From Limnomonas spitsbergensis (Eukaryota > Chlorophyta > Chlorophyceae > Chlamydomonadales), in the NCBI GenBank assembly GCA_037349105.1, contig JAYJMM010000041.1, forward strand, positions 5,640,501-5,704,500: DNA of 64,000 bases, written 5' to 3'. Position 1 is the stretch's first letter, and the number at the start of each line of letters is the position of its first letter. Made by a program: the position numbers and the translations under genes. The notes under the pieces are model-generated. The model searched no databases and had not been told where the DNA came from. It saw only the letters and a program-made list of their open reading frames with translations. This document shows, piece by piece, positions 10,365 through 21,500 of the stretch.

Positions 10365-12426
10365 CTAAGCGCGCCTAACGTCCGGCATGATGATGCGACC
10401 TGATGTGCGGCTCACTTTCAGTGGCCTCTGCTCCTCCTCTTCCTCCTCCTCAGAGGACTCCTCTTCCCCCTCCTCTGAGGACTCCTCCTCTCCCTCCTCC
10501 TCAGAGGACTCGTCAGCATCAGCATCAACTGGCGCTATGACCTCTCCCTGCTCCTCTGAGGACTCTTCCTCACCAGCCACAGCTGGCCCTGCGATCTCGT
10601 TGCCCGTCCCAAACCAGAGGCTAGGAGGCCTGCCCAGTGGCTTCCTCTGAGGCGCTGCGACCGCATCCGCATCCGCAACGCCTCTGCCCATGCCCTGCCC
10701 CTACCCCTGCCCCTGCCCCGCCCTGCTCCCTGCCCCGCCAGCAGCCTGCTTCTTGGCAGCTGCCGCAGCTTTAGCGTTTGCCTTGGTGAGCTTTTCCCCC
10801 CGCTCTACAAAACCGGAAAGCCTTGATGCAGCCTGGCAGTGGGCGGCAGCGCGGCCGAGCGCACTAGAGGCATTCACACCAGGCCGCGTCACCCCGAATG
10901 GCGCATCTACCGCCGGAGGGAGGGTGCCTGAGGCTTGCAGCTGGGCCAGCGCGTCAAGCTGGGTTACCAGCTGGTCCAATGCTGTGTCGGCAGCAGCAGC
11001 ATCTTCCTCATCGAAACCCATGCCCACATCTTCGACAGCAGCCGCAACAGGGAAGAGCGTCCCCAGCGCAGCCATGATCCCTGCCGCCACTTGGACATCA
11101 TGAGAGAAAGCATCCAGCAGCCCATCAGTCAGCGCCAGGAGAGTGTACATTTTCAGAAAGCAACATGGCATGTTGCACCAGGCCCCCACGACCGCATGCC
11201 AAAATACAGCTGAATTGCAGCTGAAGCACCCTACAAAACACTGCCTATGTGTCGCACCAGCAACACGTTGCGCTCATCAGTTGCGCCGATCATGAGCCGG
11301 ATAGGCTCCTGCAAGGTCCCTGGGGAAACCTCCTCCTTGCGATCCACTCTCTGCTGAATCATGGCCGAGGTCTGCATGGCAGTAGGAAGACAAAGATTAT
11401 AAACTGGGCAGAATGAACAGGGTTAAGGGGGGCTTAGTTTAGGGTTTAGGGTTAAGGGGGGCTTAGTTAAGGATATCAGGGAGGTCAGACATAGCTGCCG
11501 CAAGCCAGGCAAGTAAGGGGTTGGCTTACAACAGCTATGTCTGCCCTTGCCTGAATCTCAAGTCAACTCAGCACAACTCTCTTCTGAGCCCAGCATCCGG
11601 TTTCAACATCCATCTATGCATCCACTCCAGAGACATTGAGAAGCCTTTGCTCCTGTCACAAACCATTCCATCACCAATGCCATCTCACCTTCTCTCTCAT
11701 CACCTCAGACAGGGCCTTCTGGCCACGCCGCGCCTTAGTCTCAGCCTCGCCGCGCTGGATCATGCTCCACATGGTGGACATCTTGAGGGTTTCCTTGAAG
11801 CATGGCATGTCCTGGAGCTTGTGAAGGACTGCTGTCCTCCCATGGGGTGGATTCATCTTCTGGCCATGGTGCCATGCATCCAGCACAATTTGCCTGTGCA
11901 AAGGCTCCCAGTCGCAGTAGCTTTTCCGCTTGCCATGCGACCTTGCCAGGTTGACGGGAGCCCGGCGTGCAGCTTGTGCCATCCTCAGCTGGTCGAACAA
12001 GCCTCGATGAGTCGAGTCGTCAGCGAGAAGCCACCCCTTCCTAGGGGCAGACCTCTTTATCTTCTTCGGCCCCGAGGGCGTCCTCGGAAGCTTGTTTGCC
12101 ACGAACGTACCGTTCTTCACGCCAGTTCTCACCACTACGCCAGGAGGCGTCACCAGTTCCACGTCGGGCGTCGAGAGCACTGCTGGTGTGCCGGTACCGC
12201 TGTCCGTAGCCTGAGAAGGTACAGCTGCTGCCTCATCGGCATCGGCATTCGCTGTGGCTGGCTGAAGGGAGACATCTGTGGGGCGTTTGTTGAAGAAGGA
12301 CGTGATCGACCTCTGATCGGGAGGGAGTGGTGGTGGCTGAGCTTTGCCTCCCCTACTAGGGGGGGCGGGCAGCCATAGCGGTACTAGTTTATCATGACTG
12401 GTGTTTACCGCAACCAGTGCTTGGTT
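10365..12426 (-). CDS. Element-borne protein with PIP-box motif, possibly decaying
   Basis: The first open segment (12426-11689) encodes a Pro-rich N-terminus with QRSITSFF, a canonical PCNA-interacting (PIP) pattern QxxIxxFF followed by NKR. A basic, helix-rich part follows (WEPLHRQIVLDAW...). It ends at a good donor (GAGAAG|GTGAGATGG). A second exon likely starts at 11371 after TTTGTCTTCCTACTGCCATGCAG. A third segment (11209-10704) is acidic/Ala-rich, then one in-frame TAG (10701-10703) interrupts a Gly/Gln run before a Ser/Glu-rich acidic tail ending at 10365. The 32-nt gap between segments two and three is too short for a normal intron, so the model is uncertain there. No start ATG is visible in frame near the N-terminus. 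I do not recognise the family. Its place inside the TIRs suggests a role in element mobility. Confidence 0.45.
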
Positions 12427-12605
12427 TTAACATGTGGAAATAATAGTGAAGCCGACTGTCCAGAGTGCAAGGCGCGCTCCAATGTACCATACGGTACCAG
12501 TGACCGAACGGTGTTTCGGAGGCTGTTCATTTTTTATGATTCGTTCCCCCTTAACACGCCTTAAAGTTTACTTCGTTATGATTCGTTGACAGGTAAAGAA
12601 CGATC

Positions 12606-12637
12606 AAAATAACGAAACACGTCCGTGACTACGGTAC
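12606..12637 (-). repeat. Right terminal inverted repeat (32 bp)
   Basis: Exact inverse of 6315-6346. Just inside it lies a degenerate related stretch near 12494-12520 (GGTACC...GTGTTTCGG). Confidence 0.92.
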
Positions 12638-15397
12638 ATGACAATTTTAAGGCATCTACCGTTGCATGCTTTTTGAAATCCTTGAAGTGGGCGTTAAGAG
12701 CTTATGTAAAATGCTCGAATGTTTGGGAGCCAGTGTTTCCGTGGAGCATCAGGCCTTGGCCCTTCCTCAGCAAAACAAGCAGGCTCTTCATTTTGCCAGC
12801 ATGGGAGTTGCGTCAAAAATAGCAGCTAACAAATCTTGGACTTGCATGCTCACCTGTCTGCCTGCGATGCAACGCAAGGGCTTCCAAATATAAAATTTAA
12901 TACGGTACCGGTATGTTGCTCTTCTCGGCGTTAATTTGTGCCAAATCATATGACTATCAAGGCGGTGCATGGCGTGTGACGCAGCACGGCGTAGCGTGAC
13001 TTATGGTGGCAGGTCATGGTGCGCGACGTGGCAAAGAGTTCGAAGCTTAATTCGTGCATTTGTTGCTCTCTGCTGGACTGCAAAATATCCTCAACAAAAG
13101 AAAGGCTGGTCCTCCCACGTGATCCACATAGAAGCCCAGCAAGGGGGAGAAGCTGAGGATTACAGTTTACAAGTGCATGCGAGCTGTGGCAAAGTAATGG
13201 TAGATAGTTACCAGTACTCATACATAATACAGTAGTGTACATAAACGAAGAAGGATAGCATGTAAGCGCTTTAAACTTGACATAAACAGTCGGACATCAA
13301 ATACCGGTAACGGTACGTAATTAAACAAACTCAGGAATCAAAGGTTACGGTTGCAAGGTGTACGAATGTGTTGAGAACGGCGCATACCCGCTGGGCCCTG
13401 GAACCTTCTTATGTGCATACTGTAATGCAGAGCTCGCGGCACCCTAGATTCGAATCTGGACATTTTTATACTGGATCTGTGATCTCATAGAATTAAATAT
13501 AACCAAACAGGCAGCGCCAACCGCAAATACAGTGCAAAGAAAATTGGGAAATGTTGGAAATTGAAGTACACCTAAAAGTTTGGTGTCAAACATGAAAGAT
13601 AGGCAACTCGAGAGGCAACTTGTGTTCATTTGAGTGCGTGCCAGGCCTCCTTCTGGAGGCTGCTGGGTGACCACTAAAGGGCCGATTGGAACCACACATA
13701 GACTGTCCTACTGCCAGAAGCCCAAGAAGAAAACCTCATCTTGCACCTCCTCATTTATTTCGACAAAATATAGCAAGTCAGGGAAGAAGCGGGCTCTGAT
13801 ATCCCAGATGAATGGGCTGGTCATCACCAAACCATGCAGTGATGCAGACAAAGGTGGCCAAGATGCTGTGTCAGGGAGGCATGGCTGGCATGATGGATGC
13901 TATCGCGGGTACTGCCTTGCCTAGCATGAGAAGTGTTTGTAAAGTTTTTACAGTCCATCAGAGCATCACATTTGATGCATGGGACATGTGCCCGTAAACC
14001 GGCACAGGCACTGGTACAGGCACCGGTGCAGGCATGCTCCTCCTGTTTATGTTGGCATCCAGCAGGCCTTCATTGCTCTAGATGCGCTGATGCAGGCTTT
14101 TATGAGAAGGTGCTACGGTTCAGAAGGGGGGCTGGCAAGGAGAACTGCACACCCTCATCTTCCCGAGAAGACAGTCATTGGCACCCTCATCTTCAGCTGG
14201 ATGGGCCATCAGCTCCTGCATGATCTGGCCAAGTCAAGATGTGATTGAGGTGTTCTAAAATAAGAGCTACACAGTGTGAACTGTCTGCTTATATTATTGA
14301 GATTGATGAGTTCTCCTTGCCTAGCCTCCTAGCCCTGTTTCGCAATGTTTGCCCTGACGGTGATCCCTTCCGGGTACAGCGTTGCTTGTGAATTGAAGAC
14401 CCAACACACAAGTCGCATGTTTCTCACATCATGGCAACTACTGGTGTGGTACGCATGTAACTGGGCATACAATCAGCTGTGTCCTTGGTTACAGAGTTGC
14501 CCTACCAACTCTTATGTTATGAAGCATATCAACAACATTTGCCACGAGGCTTGTAATGGTGCACCTCGTGTCTCCCCCATATCCGAATTGCTTTGAAGAC
14601 CTGACTTGGAATGCTCCCATCAAGCTTACTCACCTTGGGTTTATGTTACGTTTCGATTTATTTGCCTGATGCCCACCACCTGGGGCCAGCATCTGCGTTA
14701 TCCCCCTGGCTCTAAAGCATATCTTAGCGTACCGGCACGCACCGCTATGCTCTGCTGCTGCGGCCCGTTCCTATAGCCCTCAAGTGTCTGTGGTGCAAGC
14801 CCTGATGCGTACCGCCGAATGTGAGCCCTTTTTAGCACTTGGCATACCCGTGGTTCCATCTTATTTTGTACCTCAGGCTCCCTCCTGTTCAAGAAGTGAA
14901 TCGCTCAGCCTTGAAAAGGAAAACCTTCAACATCCTTGGACACAACACTAAAATCCAGATAGTAGAAAAATCTTTGGCCTCTGGCGAGGGCATCAGTGCT
15001 GACCCTAAGAGCGCACCAGAGAAACTGTCAGGCTGCTGGGCGGACACCATCAGGCCGTTGAGGCCTTGAGTATGAACATGCCCACAGCCAGTGGCCCAAG
15101 GTGAACACCTGTGAGGGTCTTTCCTGCCTACCGAATCATCCTAGTAACAACTGCATTACAAATTGCGAGCTGCAGCGCGTTATTTATTACACCTTTTTAT
15201 CACTCAGGGTTTCCTACAGAAGAAAAGAAGACACATGGAAATATCGACTCCAGCAGGATTTTCTGCAGGGAGGTACTATTTGCTCAAATCCAGGAAGTAG
15301 CAACAAGCCCACGGGCTTGAGTGGCGAGGACATCGCCTCACCAATGGCCATAGAGGCCAACAGCCGGGGTAGACAAGTACAACGATTCGCATCGCGC
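12638..15397. other. Intergenic, repeat remnants only
   Basis: No convincing gene. 13935-14010 is an inverted partial copy of the dispersed family seen at 36430-36535. The motif around 13378-13402 matches 36590-36615 in inverse orientation and a third site at 16277-16300. Short open frames at 13979-14250 and 15101-15505 have no recognisable domain or splice support. Confidence 0.5.
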
Positions 15398-15562
15398 CAT
15401 GCAGCAGTACAGGTTCCGTCCCGCATCACGCCAGATAGCGGTACAGCTTCCGTCCCGCATCACGCCAGGCAGCGGTACACCTTCCGTCCGCATCAAGCCA
15501 GGTAGCATTACAGCTTCCGTCCCGCATCACGCCAGGTAGCGGTACAGTTTCCTGTCGTTCCG
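15398..15562. repeat. 36-bp repeats copied from the CUL3 3' end
   Basis: About four units of GGTAGCGGTACAGCTTCCGT plus CCCGCATCACGCCA, spanning the CUL3 stop codon. The last unit is the real end of the coding sequence and the others extend downstream (minus sense). Confidence 0.85.
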
Positions 15563-18500
15563 GTCCCGCTCAAGGAACTCCCGCTCTATCAGGCTCTCAA
15601 TCCGCTTCTTGATGACCGCCGGGTTGGGCTGGAAGCGCGGCGCCAGCTGCCGCGTGACTTCCGTGATGATGTTGTTGTGGTCCAGGATCTTGCGCGACTT
15701 CATGATGCGCACGATGGCTGCCTCAATCTGCGGCTTGCGGTCCTCCTCCACCTGTGTGCAAAGGGTTTAGGGTTAAGGAATTTAGGCAATGACGTTTAGG
15801 GTTTTAGGGTTTGGGACAATCTGCGGCTTGCGGTCCTCCTCCACCTGTGTGCAAAGGGTTAAGGGTTTAGGTCGATCTGCGGCTTGCGGTCCTCCTCCAC
15901 ATGTGTGCAAAGGGTGTAGGGTTCAAGGATGAGGGTTTAAGTCAATCTGCGGCTTGCGGTCCTCCTCCACCTGTGTTTAAAGGGTTTGGGGGTTAGGCCA
16001 ATCTGCGGCGTGCGCTCCTCCTCCACCAGTGTGCAAAGGGATACGGGTTCAAGGTTTTGAGTTTTGGTCAATCTGCGGTCCTCCTCCACCTGCGTACAAA
16101 CGTGGCATCCATTTGGCTGGGGCTTTTGAACTGAACACGAGGGGGCTTATACCTACCCTGTCTAGATCGCCGGGGTCCATGATCCTGCCCCCACTCACAT
16201 ACGAGGGCGGCATGGTTGCTCCATGGTCCTGGCCATGCATGGTAGCTGGAACTGAGCGTGCTCATCCCCTACCAGCCCCAGCAGGGCCCAGCGGGCATGC
16301 ACCGTTCAAAAGCAACCAGTTAAACAAAGTGGCTAATTGCTAGCAGGAGGCCCAGGGGAGGGGAGGGGGGGCACCAATCTACCTTGTTCAGTCCTGATTC
16401 ATTATCCCAGTGCACAATCCAGGGCCCTGCAATGGGTTTAGAATCTGATCGGGTAAGCCCGGACTCCCATGTCTACCTCTCCAGCATTTCTTCCGAGCCA
16501 GGGCCGTCTTACATGATAGCCGGCTGATCTGCACCTGTCCCTTCCATAAAACCTGAAGCTCTGCTCATCTTAAAACCAGCAATCCATGTTTCACACCTTC
16601 TGACGCGTCTCCAGCTTCTCGCCCTCGTTCTCCTTTTGCGCCGTGACGGTGCCGACCTTCACCTTGAACAGCTTGGATTGGAACTGCCAGGCGAGGATAG
16701 GCAGGGGGGACACGTCAAAATATTGGATTAAAACTGCCGGGCGAGGACATGGCGGGGGGGACACGTCAAAATATAAATGGCTGAGCTAGCGGGCAGCAGC
16801 ACGGCAAACTTGTTTTAAACTGAAGTAAAATATTGGATTGGAACAGCTGGGCGAGCACAGGCAGGGGGGACACATCAAAATAGAGATAAGCCCATGGCCG
16901 AACTAGCGGGCAGCAGCAGGGCGATCTTGGTTTGAGCTTCAGTAATATTTTTTATATTGGATTGGAACACCAGGGTGAGTGCAGGCCAGGGTGGACACGT
17001 CAATACAGAAATAAACACATAGCTGAGCTCGGGGGCAGCAGCATTGCAATCTCGGTTTTGAGTTACTTCCTTGAAAGGCACTTCAGCAACTGCTTGGATT
17101 GTAGTTGCTGGGCGAGCGGCAAATCCAATCGTCAGGGGAAACAATGCTGGAGGATGGTTTTGAACTACAAGAAATGGATATGACAAGCTTGGGTGGGCAT
17201 TGCCGGGCAAGCAAAGGCAAGGAGGGGTGAATGGCTGCGGTAGAGGTCAACAGCGTTCGTAATGCAACGCTGTCAGGGATTTCTCTAAGGGGTCTCCTAT
17301 CCTGTCCTAAGGGATTTGTTCTTCCTATGGTCAGATAGAGGAAACAAGGCTGAAACAAATACCATCAGCACAGCAAGCTCAACTTTGAACAGCAGCAGCT
17401 GCAATTGGAACTGCCTTGAAGTGGAAGTGTGGAACACATCTTAGTGGTACAGTGGAACATGGAAGTATTACAGTGGAACTTGTTACAGTGGTACGTGGAG
17501 CACATCTAAGTGGAACAGTGGTACGTGGAAAACATCTTAGTGGTCGATGATCACCTATATTGCCAAAGGGAGTGGACCTCATCTGAGTCGCTGATCTCCT
17601 TGCTCGGTAGCATTTCTTTTTCGGAGCATGGCTACATTTCAGCTGCCTCCCCGAGGCCCGAGAAAGGTGGACTGGCGAGCAAGAAAAAACAAACATTGTT
17701 ACCTTGTCATTGAAGTGGAACACATCCGAGTCGCTGATCTCCTTGCTCTGCGGCTCCTTGCGGAGGACGTTCTTCCCTTTGACCAACGCCAGGCTCTGGA
17801 GGCAGCGCCGCAGGTCCCCAGCCGGGATCTCGGTCGCCTGCGCAATCTCCCGGTACGTCAGCTCATCCGTGTCGTTGTAGAGCAGCAGGATGCACATCTG
17901 GTACGTCGACACGTTGATCTCGTGGCGCTTGGCTCCGAAATCGACGCGCAGGTCCGCACTGCCCATGTTGGTCTGCCACACGAGTTTCCGGCCCGAGTGC
18001 GTGGCGAGGTAGAAGCTCTTGAAGCTTTCGCAACAGCGCTCCAGTTCTCGAGGCAGGTGGCAGTTGCAGGCTGCTTGCGTTGGCCACGACCCTGTTGTCA
18101 GGACCTGCACCTGCAGGTCGATGCCCAAGCTGACGGCAGCAGCGGCTACTGCCGCAGCGTCTGCGGCCGGCGCCCCCGCCGCTGACGACGAGGCGCCCGC
18201 TGCCCCGCCCTCCGCCGCCTGCTGCTCGGCCATTTTGGTCCTGAACTCCAGCATCATGTCGCGGCTGGTTTTGATGTCAGAGAACATGCCCTCCAGCTTG
18301 CTCGTGAACTGGTAGCCGCATTCGGTCTTGAGCTTGACCAGCAGGCTGCGCTCAGCGTCGTCAGAAACAGGTCGGCCAGACAGCAGCCGTTTGGACAGGT
18401 GGAGCTTGTAGTACTTCTCAAACACGTCCTTCTCTTGCAGATACCTGGAGGCCGGGGGGTAGAGACACGCCGGCAGAAGCTGGGATTCAAATCACAAAAG

Positions 18501-21500
18501 CACCGGAAGGATTCAAATCACAAAAGAACAGGGAATAACGAGTATTTACTTATAGATTTGATTTGCCCTCCCTCGGGTGTGAAAAAACGATTTTTTTTCA
18601 TGCTCTGCCCTCAGGGCAAATCACCGACCAAGACTCTCAATACCCGACTGAAACTGGCGTCGACAATCGATAACGAGTATTTTAATGGATCCCTCAACCC
18701 CAAAAATGTTAATTACGAGGGGAGGGAAAGCAAATCTACTGTACGGGGCTCCGCGAAAAAACAGTGAAACCATACATTCAAAAGGCGCCTAGCCGTTAAT
18801 TTCCGGCCATCCTGATCCTTCGCTTTTACCCATTCCAATACCCCAAGGTGTGCGGTGCACAAGAGCCCCTGTTAGCCCTTACTAAACATCAGTGCTGGCA
18901 AGACCATCAAACTACCAGAGAGGGGGCGGGCTGCTGAGTGGCCTCCATCAGGCCGATGGGGACCAGAACATGACCAACCCACAGCACATATTCCAGCAGC
19001 AGGGCATGATGCACCAGGACCCCTCGGCCGCAGGTGGGACCGAGTCGAATCACGGCTGATGATCAAGAAAGTAAATAAATACTGGAATGCTTCAAGTTTT
19101 TTTAACCGGAAACGAGGCCACCTTGAGCGGACCGCTCCTCCGCTGTACAAAGCCTGAAGGGTACAAAATGGGCCCCCTCCGGCTGGCGGCCAAATGAGCA
19201 TGTCAGGCCTCACACGAGGCCCCCAACCGGACACCGGAGGGTAGCCTGCAGCTGACTAGCAGCTGAAGCGCACTGAAAGCAGATCTGGACTCACACGCCC
19301 GAAGAACGCCAGGACCTTCTTAAGGTTTCACAGTTAGGGTTAAGCCTGCCCTCAACCCTGAACCCTGACCAACCAAACCATGGTCCTGCACTTAAAGAAC
19401 AATATGATCTTGTCTACCGCGACCTCATGCCATGGGAGCCCCTAAAAACAAACCAAGGGACACTTGTGCCTGAAGAGCGCTATAAGCCTGTCCCGCACCT
19501 GAATAAGGCCATCACCGTATCTTGGGTTTAGGGTTCAGGGATTGAAATCCTTTAACCCCAAAGTACCATGCACCTGTCCTGCACCTGAATAGTGCCCAGA
19601 CCTTGTATAGAGTTCAGGGTTCAAAATCCGAAGCACTCAAGTGCCATGGGCCTGTCCCTCACCTGAACAGCGCCATGACCTTGTCCAACACAACCTCAAT
19701 GTCGACATCGTTCATGCCCTTGAGGCCCTTGCGCAGCCGGTCGTCGATAAACAGCGAGATGAACTCAGGGGAGCGCTGATTGAGGTTGATGAACATCTCA
19801 AACGCCTGCGCAGCAAAGGCAAGGAACAACAGGCACACATACTTGCTTATAGACACACAAACTTGCACACAAACTGGAAACGTCCTGTAGGTGACCTCCT
19901 GGGAACGCCGATTGAGGGTGATAAACATCTCAAAGGCCTGCGCAGGGAAGGCAAGGAACAACAGGCACACACACTTGCTTACAGACTGCACATAACATGA
20001 AAATGTTTCGAAGGTGACCTCCGGGGAGCGCTGATTGAGGTTGATATACATCTCAAAGGCCTGTGCAGGGAAGGCAATGAACAACAGGCACACACACACT
20101 CGCTTACAGACTGCACACAAACTGAAAATGTCGGGAAGGTGACCTCCTGGGAGCGCTGATTGAGGTTGAAATTTTCTGAGACGCCTGCGCAAGGAACAAC
20201 AGGCACACACACTTGCTTACAGACTGCACAGCCGCTGGAAATGTCAGGATGGATGAGCTCGGGGGAGCGCTGAATAAGTTGGATGAACATCCCCTGCCAA
20301 ACACTTTTGAAAAATGTACACATATGATACGGTTCGTTACATGTCATGTTAAGTACAGCTACCTCCTGGTCAAGCTTAGGGAGTATGTCGCAAGCATATG
20401 CCATCAACATGTGGCAAAGGAGGTCATGATCACTTCGAATTCTGCTGGTTCTAAGCAGTACAGATGATGCAGAGGCGTGCTGTTTAGAGCTTGTCTCCGT
20501 GCAAGCAGTATTAAGGCATCAAGATTTAAAAGATAATAAACACAGGGGCAGCTTGCGTCAGCCCACATTCTTTCCTGGTTGAGAGCAGTCATGAAGCCCA
20601 TGTCATCTTGGAAGGAGTATTAAGGCTTAGAATACAATATAACAACCAAAGGGGCAGCTTGCGGCAGCGTTCGTACCTGGTTAAGAGAGGTCCTGAAGCC
20701 CTTGTCGTCGTGGAAGGAGGTCATGACAATGCGATCGTACTTGTCGCGCTCCTCCAGCAGCTTCTGGACAAACTCGACAGGGTCCTGCAAAGAGAATGCA
20801 GCACCGCTTGCTGAGGTGTCCTCCAGCCACAATTCAGCTACATCACGGCCAGGGTTTCCTTTAGAACCAAAGCCAGGCCCCACAAAGGTTAAGGGTTTCC
20901 AGTTTAGGGTTTGCATGCCCAACCAAAGCCAGTCCCGACTGTTCCCACAAAGGTTAAGGGTTTCTGGTTTAGGCTTTTACATGCCCACCCGAAGCCAGTC
21001 CCCACATTTCCCACAAAAGGTCCCCTCAGTTCCCTCAAAATGTTCAGGGTTAAAGATTGATATTAGGGTATTGCACGCGCACTGGACGCTAGTCCCCTCA
21101 GTTCCCACTTTAAGGTCAAGCAACATTCCCCCCAGCTTCTGTTCACCCTCAGCGACAAGGTACAATGGTGATCTAGGACTGAGAGATCTACCTCCTTGTG
21201 GTGGACAGGCACAAGCACTACCCCCCGTTTCGAGTTTTGACCACCTCTGGGCAGCCACTGGGGTGCCCACTGAGGGGCCAATAGGGACCAAACCATGACT
21301 GGCCCGTTGCCGGTTGCCTGAGCAGCAGTGCCCTCTGTTTCGCCTTGCACCTCTCAGTTCCCGTCACCAGCTGCCTGCAAACCTCCTTCACGTGGTTGCC
21401 CACGAAGCTGAGGCTGAGCGTGTCCATCCTACCCCCTGGGCCCTCCTTTCACAAAAGAACAGCAGATACGAGGCCGCACCGCAGCAGCGCCATCTTTGCG

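Larger units (their letters stand above)
6315..12637. mobile_element. 6.3-kb TIR-bounded mobile element with internal satellites
   Basis: Bounded by perfect inverted 32-bp ends (6315-6346 and 12606-12637, starting GTACCGTAGTCACGGACGTG). Inside, from left to right: an ACCGGT-rich subterminal zone, a 170-bp satellite, a 158-bp satellite and a minus-strand gene. A subterminal motif, GATTCGTT(G/C)CCCCTTAA, occurs in direct orientation at 6406 and 12538. Target-site duplication is ambiguous: TA or GTAC fits, but the palindromic ends make both uncertain. No recognisable DDE, YR or Rep catalytic motif was found. It is either a non-autonomous element or one whose transposase is too diverged for me to name. 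Confidence 0.8.

Noticed and set aside
13440..13460. tRNA T-arm-like GATTCGAATC (also GGTTCGATTC at 53091 and 53108)
   Set aside because: No A box, anticodon arm or acceptor stem pairing could be placed upstream.
13979..14250. 89-aa open frame between the element and CUL3
   Set aside because: It overlaps an inverted dispersed repeat copy and shows no domain or paralogue.
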